Source of the DNA: Diphasiastrum complanatum
Taxonomy: Eukaryota > Streptophyta > Lycopodiopsida > Lycopodiales > Lycopodiaceae
Reading direction: 5' to 3'
Assembly (NCBI GenBank): GCA_029204225.1
Contig: CM055102.1
Span: forward strand, 41,565,229-41,629,228
Length of the DNA stretch: 64,000 nt
Shown one piece after another: positions 58,201-64,000 of the stretch; within the stretch, counting starts at the first letter, position 1, and every line of letters begins with the position of its first letter. The notes beneath the pieces were generated by a model that had not been told where the DNA came from, searched no databases, and saw nothing but the letters and a program-made list of their open reading frames with translations. The position numbers and the translations under genes were made by a program.

Positions 58201-59178
58201 TATGTGGATGACATTATTTTAAGTGGAGGGAACAAGGAAGATATAGAAGATATCAAGAAAGCACTAAAAAAGGAATTTGAAGTGCATGATCTTGGTCTTT
58301 TGAGCTATATCTTAGGAATAGAAGTAATTAGAACTTCTCAAATCACTTTTATTTCACAAGAGAAGTATGCTATTTCTATTCTCAATAGATTTCATATGGT
58401 AGATGCAAATCCTATTGATACACCTATGGAATCACATGTAAAGCTAACTATAAGAGGTAATGAAAGATCCTTCGAGGACATTACTCTCTATAGGAAGCTA
58501 ATAGGTTCTCTTATATATCTAACCATCACAAGACCTGATTTATCTTATTGTGTTGGTAGATTAAGCCAATTCATGCAAGATCCTAGCATAGAACATTGGA
58601 AACTAGGAAAGAGGATCTTGAGATACATCTCGGGAACAAAAGATTTTGGCATTGTTTATAGAGGCTCATCACCTAACTTATTTGGTTTTTCAGATTCAGA
58701 TTTTGCAGGAGACCTTATGGATAGAAAATCCATAAATGCACATGCTATTTTCATAGGTGATGGAGCTATCTCATGGATGTCGAAGAAACAAGCAACTATA
58801 TCACTTTCTTCTAGTGAGGCCGAGTACAAAGCTTTGACATCATGCACAAAGGAGATGGTGTGGATCAAGAGGATGATTATGGAGCTTCATTTGCTGGATT
58901 TTTCAGAGAGTCCAATCATCTTTTGTGACAACCTTTCAGCCCAAAGTCTAGCAAGCAATCCGGTTTTCCATGCAAGGAGCAAACATATCGAGGTGGCTTA
59001 CCATTTTGTGAGAGAACAAGTGTTGGCAAAAGAGATCAAGCTTGAACATGTCCCATCAAAGGAATGTGTGGCTGATATCTTTACCAAAGCATTGGGAAAG
59101 GACTTATTTTTCAAGCATAGAACAAGTCTTGGTGTACTTTCTAAATCTATGCTAAAACTAGTTGAAGAGGGAGTGTGA
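55228..59178 (+). CDS. Intact copia gag-pol polyprotein, 1316 aa
   Basis: A single frame encodes all copia functions. Gag UBN2-type region about residues 15-190; zinc knuckle C245-C258 (CFYCGVKGHFASDC); protease with DSGA at 306-309; GAG_pre-integrase WHKRMGHLN at 438-446 with HVCEEC to 476; integrase with D503 (HSDIHG), D565 (SDNGGEY) and E601 (ERKNR), i.e. D-D35-E; RT with DISNAFLNG at 908-915 and YVDD at 992-995; RNase H with D1156, E1197 (SEAEY) and D1234 (CDN); HARSKHIEV at 1248-1256. It would make capsid, process the polyprotein, reverse-transcribe and integrate. The start ATG is the first after the leader and matches related gags. The stop TGA overlaps the first bases of the 3' LTR. 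No lesion seen; key residues are all present. Confidence 0.96.
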   Translation: MATNGGYMLESNDRLTSLNYSTWKVRMESLLEMNELMDIVVGVKERPLAPQEQLRYDKRAKKALHMIKMNVTNELIKEVGKCTSSSEAWEALKKVYESKSTSRVLTLRRQIFSCMQKKSENGHAFVLRVKALNDELACINDGINNEELVQVILNGLLDDHANLVQSYAIQKCLPSVGDLQEVLLAEEFRLQARVGASSTSQGGEEEAMFSKGKFKGKGKSNWSKGQDQGEHSTFGKKKDRSKLKCFYCGVKGHFASDCFKKKRDQGEKQTNLTIDEGGDELLSNDAFVMSSCLLANHGDIDPWWIDSGATSHMTYHKEYFSSLMAFDGDRKVIYTANDGECAIKGIGTIPISLSTNRNIELKDVLLIPSITKNLLSVSQMLDKGFKVEFDGDACLIKKGCSIIAKGKRQGKLFKLDACVVANQVGCMANEQMSIQEVWHKRMGHLNYKALEVIAKKEVVRGLPKSLTCLNHVCEECALSKSHRLPYTRSISRSKMPFSLLHSDIHGVTTISNGGAKMYVTFIDDFSRFCWVYLLKSKDEVFDVFVKFKVAIETQFTTKIKCLRSDNGGEYISNKFKAFCDEHGIKREYTCPRTPQQNGVAERKNRTLCESAKAMRLNANLPKPFWSDALLCANFLCNRWPSVVLEGKTPFEALFGTKPNVKFLRTFGCICYFNITLDDRTKEDPSSRKGIFVGYSEVSKAYRIYVPSIKKVFTSRDVIFDEGNIPKVVSSDDGVVATNVLDDNGVDDTLDVDVEEASSSQIPRRTPRHKVKPSRLTYDGKGKQVVDGSNYAFLTSFDVPSCVDEARQEEEWIQAMDLEFEALMKNNTWRLVELPKGKSAIGCKWIFKVKTNQDGSINKLKARLVAKGYAQEHGIDYEETFAPVAKMVSIRVIISLATLYGWDLWQLDISNAFLNGDLEEEVYMEQPESYVSHSKPNHVCFLQKSLYGLKQAPRSWYARLNSFLLSQNFTMSEYDHSLYFRISANDVTILLIYVDDIILSGGNKEDIEDIKKALKKEFEVHDLGLLSYILGIEVIRTSQITFISQEKYAISILNRFHMVDANPIDTPMESHVKLTIRGNERSFEDITLYRKLIGSLIYLTITRPDLSYCVGRLSQFMQDPSIEHWKLGKRILRYISGTKDFGIVYRGSSPNLFGFSDSDFAGDLMDRKSINAHAIFIGDGAISWMSKKQATISLSSSEAEYKALTSCTKEMVWIKRMIMELHLLDFSESPIIFCDNLSAQSLASNPVFHARSKHIEVAYHFVREQVLAKEIKLEHVPSKECVADIFTKALGKDLFFKHRTSLGVLSKSMLKLVEEGV
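59164..59173 (+). promoter_or_regulatory. Polypurine tract
   Basis: GAAGAGGGAG immediately before the 3' LTR TG at 59174; primes plus-strand DNA synthesis in LTR elements. It also encodes the last codons of pol. Confidence 0.85.
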
Positions 59179-59826
59179 AAAATTGTCAACTAGTAGTATT
59201 TTCCTAACTTGAGATTTTGTAGGCCTATGGCCAAATAAAAGTTAGAGATAGGTTCATACATGTATGTAGAGGCCCAAAGTATGTGTACACTACTTTTGAG
59301 GTCACATTAATTAGAGGAGGTCGAGTGTGGAGCTCTTCTATTGGCTCATAATTTGGTGCATTCCTATTTGACCAAATTTCTAGGTATATGGGTGAATCCT
59401 ATTGGACCCCAATTTTAGCCTATCATAAGACAAGTGGCCAAGAGGCACTATGGCTGCTATAAATAGCCATCTCCACGAGTATGTACACATCTCATTTTCA
59501 TTCTATTGAATGAATGTTATGCTCTTTGAAGGTCCATCTTCTTCTCTCTCACTTTTTTGTTCATATCTTGCATTCTAGCCACTAGAATTGTGATTTCTTT
59601 GTTGCTATGGCTTCACACGTGTGAAATGCAGGTTGTAGGCTCTGAAGTACGGACAGGGACAGCAAGTTTCTGTTTGTGGAAGCTTATGATCAGATTTTGA
59701 TGTTTAGTTGATGTTTAGTATGCTTAACATCACAATTTCTATCATTTTTTCAATCTAGATGTGCATAACTTCCATGGCCAAGATCTTTATGAAACTTTAG
59801 CATCTTTTGGATCTGAGTTTTTCACA
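59174..59826 (+). repeat. 3' LTR of the complete copia element
   Basis: 653 bp, identical by eye to the 5' LTR. TATA at about 59457-59466, TTCACACGTGTGAA at 59612-59625. Followed by the target-site copy GTATC. Confidence 0.96.
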
Positions 59827-59831
59827 GTATC

Positions 59832-61827
59832 TTGCTTTTTGGAAAGCCAAGATATTAGATTTCCTCCAAGAAAGTTAGTGTATGCACTAATAGACTTTCG
59901 ATCCATCTTGTAGGCTTGCAAAGTCCGAATCCGAGTAGCCAACAATGGATAGATCTTCACTTTTATAAAGTAGACCATAATCACAAGATGAAGATACATA
60001 TCTTAGAATCCTCTTGGCCATCTTCCAATGATGGATCTTAGGATCTTGCATAAATTGACTCAATTTGTGCACACAAAAACTTAGATCGGGCCTAGTAATG
60101 GTGAGCCAAATCAAGGAGCCTACAAGACTCCTAAAAAGTGTGATGTCCTCAAAGGATCTTTCATCACCTTTATTAGGATCTTTTACAATTTGCTCCATTA
60201 GAGTATCTATGCTCTTAGAATTTTCCATATGGAATTTTTTCAACATAGAGTGAGCATATCTAAATCGGCATATAAAGAAATGATTTTCATAAAGATTAAT
60301 TTCTGGGCCTAGGATGTAATTTATCTCTCCTAGATCTTGCATTTTAAACTCACATCCAAGTGCTAGCTTAGTTTCATCAACTAGCTTGATACAACTTCCA
60401 CAAAGAATAATGTCATCAACATAAATTAGAAGAATGATAATATTGTTATCAACCAACTTTAGATACATGGGAGGATCATAGTCACTAAGAGTAAATCCTA
60501 GTGAGATAAGAAAAGAATTAAGTCTTGAATACCATGATCTTGGTGCTTGCTTGAGTCCATAAAGACTTTTGAAGAGCAAGCACACTTTGGACTCATCCTT
60601 GATGAATCCTTGAGGTTGTTCCATATAGATCTCCTCCTCAAGATAACCATTTAGAAAAGCATTGGATACATCTAATTGGAACACCTTCCACTTAAAGAAA
60701 CAAGCAAGAGAAATAAGAATTCTTATTGTCACCATCTTTGCAATGGGTGCAAAGGTCTCCTCATAATCAAGGCCATGGATTTGAGCAAATCCTTTGGCAC
60801 ATAATCTTGCTTTATACTTGTCGATGGTGCCATCATGATTGAACTTGATCCGAAATACCCACTTGCAACCAATCACATGCTTGTTGGATGGAGGATCCAC
60901 AAGCTCCCAAGTATTGTTGGTGACCAATGCATCATACTCTTGCTTCATGGCATCATACCACTCCTTGGTATTGAGTGCCTCTTGTACATTCTTTGGCTCT
61001 TCATGAGAGACATAAAAAACATAATTAGTGGAATCAAGATCCACTTGTTTGCCTTTGTCAACATATGAGAGCCTCTTAGGCTCGGATCTATCTCTCATGG
61101 ATCTTCTTGGTGAGAAAATCCAAGGAGAGTCTTCTTCAAATCTCGACCCCATCACATCATGATTGTCTTCAAAATCAATAATTGGTGATGCATCCATAGA
61201 CTTCTTGATCTCGGCCTCTTCAAAAGATGAGTGTTGATCTTCATGAAAGACAACATCTCTACTTTCAATAACTTGAGAAGTAGAGAGTATGAAGACTCTA
61301 TAGGCCTTCTTGGTGGATGAGTATCCAACCATGATCCCTTTGCATGCACTAGGATCTTCCTTCTGCCTTGTTTCCAAGGGAATATGGACAAAGCATATGC
61401 ATCCAAAAATTCTAAGGTGATCAACCTTAGGCTTCTTCAAATATGAGATTTCATATGGTGACTTTCCTCCAAGAGCTATATGTGGGAGCCTATTGCAAAG
61501 ATAATTTGCACAATTAATGGCTTCTCCCCAAAAATCTTTGGGCAAAGATGCCTCAATTCTCATAGATTTTGCACATTCACATAGAGATCTATTCTTTCTC
61601 TCGGCCACTCCATTTTGAGATGGAGAGTAGGCACAAGAGAACTCTCTTTTGATGCCTTCAAGCTCACAAAAAACTTGAAATTTATTGGAGATATATTCAC
61701 CACCTCCATCACTTCTAAGAGAATTGCTTCTCTACATAAGCTTTGAAAATAAGGAAATCATCAAACACCATAGATTTAGAAGCAAGAAGATATATCCAAG
61801 TGAATCTTGTGAAATCATCAATAAAAG
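59832..61827 (-). pseudogene. copia element I: integrase to RNase H (upstream half)
   Basis: Minus-strand order: [56 protein letters not shown] (open from 61608), WGEAINCANYLCNRLPH, linker with SPRRSMRDRSEPKRLSY, RT GCKWVFRIKFNHDGTIDKYK, TFAPIAKMVTIRI, QLDVSNAFLNGYLEEEIYME, LYGLKQAPRSWYSRL, ILLIYVDDIILCG, RNase H RPDLSFCVHKLSQFM and YSDSDFAS, then a small frame break near 59900 and YKMDRKSISAYTNFLGGNLI, WLSKKQDT, where the complete element interrupts it. A 573-codon frame survives. Except for the insertion and a few lesions it is well preserved; gag and protease of this element are replaced upstream by element J. Confidence 0.9.
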
Positions 61828-63297
61828 TAATAATATGCTGATGGCTTGATTTAAATGGAGTCCTGGACTGTTTACCGACTAAATAGTCTTGACAGACATG
61901 TAATTAAACTATCCCATCAGGATGGTAGAGATCAAGAACAATGGATTGCTTAGACATTTGTAGTATAGAAGCATGGTCTAAGTGACCAAGTCTGTAATGC
62001 CAAAGTAAACTTTTATTGATCTGAAGCCTGACTAGAAGCAGAAAAACAACAACTTAATCTATACAAGTATCCATGTCTCTTTCCGAGTGCTAGGACTTTG
62101 CCTGTCCTATTGACTACTTTACATTGATCATATTCAAATTCTACTTTATGTTCTAGATCTGTAATTCTGCTTACAAAGAGCAGATTTGTAAAAATAATTG
62201 GTACATGTAGGAAATTGGAAAGTAGTTTAGATTGATCATTTGCAAAACTCAATCTTATTGTACCTTAACCTTTGATAGCTTGTGTGCTATTGTCGCCCTA
62301 GTGAACATATCTTTTGGTACTACAAGGTGTATAGGACTCGAAACAACCGATATTGTTGGTCATGTGCTGTGTGGCTCCATAATCCAGAAACCAGGAGTTG
62401 TCATTTGATGCTTCTTGATGGCTAGTTATGGATGCATAATGATTCGCTTCTTGGTTGGGCTATGGTTGTCATTCTTCTACATCTACATTTGACATCTGAT
62501 TCGATTGCCCTTTGTTGTTGTTCTTGGCTTGTAGTATATGACAATCTTGGATCTCATGGTTGATTCGTTTGCAATATCTATAGAACAGCTTCTTCCTTGT
62601 TGGCTAGTTCGACTGCTCTTGACAATGTGTCAGCTTCTAGCTTGGCTTTGGTTGCGTTGGGCCTTTCTTCTGCTTAGTCGAGCCTTTGTTGGTGTATAAG
62701 GCATGAGAGTCGACAGTTGAAGAACTGGAGAGTTTGTTCCTTCGAGTGTCTTTCTGCAGCAACATTGTAATGACTCTTGAAAGAGTCAGCTCTGAGTGTG
62801 TCATGATGATCATCAGCCAACTGTCGTATGAGCTTGGCAATTTTGAAAGTAGTGTCATTATTGCGTGTTGATCATCTATGAATGATATGACAGCAACCAT
62901 TTGCTTCAGCAGGTTCTTGAACTAGTTGATGTGGTTCTGCACCATTGGTCATCTTGAGGGACAAATTTTTTTTTCCGAGATGTAGCTTGGAGGCTATGTC
63001 GCACACTTCATATAGGGTGCTCAAGATGTCCCAGACTTTCTTGGAGGTTTGAGCTTCAGACACATGGCTGATTTGCGTGTCTGATATGTTGAGGATGATC
63101 AGCGCAAAAGCTTTGCCATCCTTCAGCTTCCATCGAGAGATTGCAGCGTCGTCGGCTTCGGGTCTTGCCTCTGCACCTGTAACAACGTCATACAATTCCT
63201 TAGCCATTAGCACAGTTCTCATCTTAAATTATCATAGATGGTAATTGGCTCCATCAAGCTTGTCCATGATAGGATTGGCTTTCCCCTGGAAATCCAT
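61828..63297 (-). pseudogene. copia element J gag, protease and GAG_pre-integrase
   Basis: The ATG at 63297 begins MDFQGKANPIMDKLDGANYH, then two successive stops (TGA TAA) where relatives read Trp-Lys before FKMRTVLMAKELYDVV, KLKDGKAFALIILNISDTQI and SKKVWDILSTLYE. A frame change near 62900 gives LLSKLPSSYDSWL. The zinc knuckle is degenerate (first Cys is Tyr: YRYCKRINHEIQDC). Protease reads WFLDYGATQHM, so DSG has become DYG. GAG_pre-integrase LWHYRLGHLDHASILQMSKQ is followed by [16 protein letters not shown], stopping at about 61828 where element I integrase starts. Confidence 0.82.
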
Positions 63298-63473
63298 GTG
63301 GATAGTTAGTCTAGGCGATAGTAACAACTATCAGTGACTTAAGAATGAAAATCTAATGCAATTTACAGAACAAGAAAACAATTATTCTATCGGCTAATAT
63401 AATCAAGTTTTGTGGGAAGCTTATCAGGCTATAGAAATAGCTCTGCTATAAAACCGCTTAAGGAATCAAATAA

Positions 63474-64000
63474 GCTCTGATAAGATGCTGGGGAACATGT
63501 TCAACTACTCAGACCTGGTCAAATAATCAGATCAGGGACGATCCCACTACTGCGCGAAGGTAGAGTTCAACCGATTTCCCTTGGTGCATGCACTATAATC
63601 ACAGTAGGTGAACACAAGATTAAACTAGAGCTTGATTGCATGGTAGTTTGTAGAAGTAGAAGAGCAGACTGTCAGACAAAGTAGTAAGAATGTCAGACAA
63701 AAAGACGTAGTAGCTTAAACACACAATACTAACAAGAACTCTGAATGCAATAAAGACAGTGATTGATTCAGATTATTGCATAGAAATACATGTCAGTTTA
63801 ATGGTTTGAGCACAAGACAATAGCGGGCAAAACTGCATGCTCAAGAAGCTAACTCCGCAGTATAAAAACTATGAGCTTATTACTAACAATTAGTTTGAAG
63901 AGAGAATCGATGCATGAAAGCATCTGTAGTGTCTGCATCGTTGAATCCTATAATTGATTAGATTACAATAGTTATCAATATACAATTTACATCTGTGCAG
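63474..64000 (-). mobile_element. Probable 5' LTR and degenerate PBS of copia J
   Basis: Minus strand TATCAGAGC (63474-63482) matches most of a PBS, with mutated first bases (TCT for TGG). The sequence beyond it (from about 63486) ends ...CCCCAGCA on the minus strand and would be the LTR, running off the window. 63298-63473 is the short leader. No coding frame. Confidence 0.45.

Larger units (their letters stand above)
53966..59826 (+). mobile_element. Complete Ty1/copia retrotransposon with identical LTRs
   Basis: 5861-bp element. 5' LTR 53966-54618 and 3' LTR 59174-59826 are each 653 bp, start TGTGAAAAATTG and end GTTTTTCACA, and are identical in a base-by-base reading. The TSD GTATC is at 53961-53965 and 59827-59831. 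PBS at 54619, polypurine tract at 59164-59173, one uninterrupted gag-pol ORF. It sits in opposite orientation within RNase H of element I. LTR identity implies a very recent insertion, and all parts needed for autonomous copying are present in sequence; activity itself is not shown. Confidence 0.96.

Overview
This is nuclear DNA of a land plant with a large, repeat-rich, AT-rich genome. The evidence is one split plant gene with canonical GT-AG introns, a G-box-binding-factor (GBF) type bZIP transcription factor, set in layers of Ty1/copia and Ty3/gypsy LTR retrotransposons of plant type, a LINE remnant, tRNA-derived SINEs and long dinucleotide tracts. No bacterial gene, CRISPR array, rRNA or functional tRNA gene was seen. 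The species cannot be named from the sequence; an angiosperm, gymnosperm or fern would all fit.

Layout. 1-2.3 kb: copia gag-pol fragment (-). 2.8-4.7 kb: decayed LINE (+) split by a 133-bp CT tract, abutting a copia gag relic (+). 5.3-11.0 kb: degenerate Ty3/gypsy material (-), including an extra coiled-coil ORF beside the pol genes. About 11-20.4 kb: the least TE-dense part, holding the GBF gene (ACGT-rich promoter near 13.0-13.25 kb, leader and 5' intron(s) to 16.25 kb, coding exons 16253-19677). 20.4-25.7 kb: copia relics and LTRs. 25.7-28.1 kb: second gypsy copy (+) with most of RT deleted. 28.1-33 kb: retroelement leader/LTR debris with a GA/G40 tract. 33.06-49.18 kb: a stack in which two halves of a minus-strand copia element (C and F, same LTR family, possible shared 5-bp target duplication) enclose two other copia copies lying head to head (D on -, E on +). 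49.2-53.6 kb: truncated copia pieces (G, H), an unidentified coding-looking segment, and LTRs. 53.6-61.8 kb: a minus-strand copia element (I) split by a complete plus-strand copia element at 53966-59826 that has two identical 653-bp LTRs, a GTATC target duplication, primer-binding site, polypurine tract and an unbroken 1316-codon gag-pol ORF. 61.8-64 kb: a further copia 5' half (J, -) running off the window.

Functionally there is one convincing host gene, a predicted nuclear regulator of CACGTG (G-box) promoters, and one element that looks recently active and possibly autonomous. The two may be linked: LTRs of several copia families here carry a CACGTG site, some as the perfect palindrome TTCACACGTGTGAA, which is the core motif GBF proteins bind. 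One LTR family also carries a dense cluster of CATGCA (RY-type) motifs and another carries tandem CCAAT units. Everything else coding-like is broken by stops, frameshifts, deletions or nested insertions.
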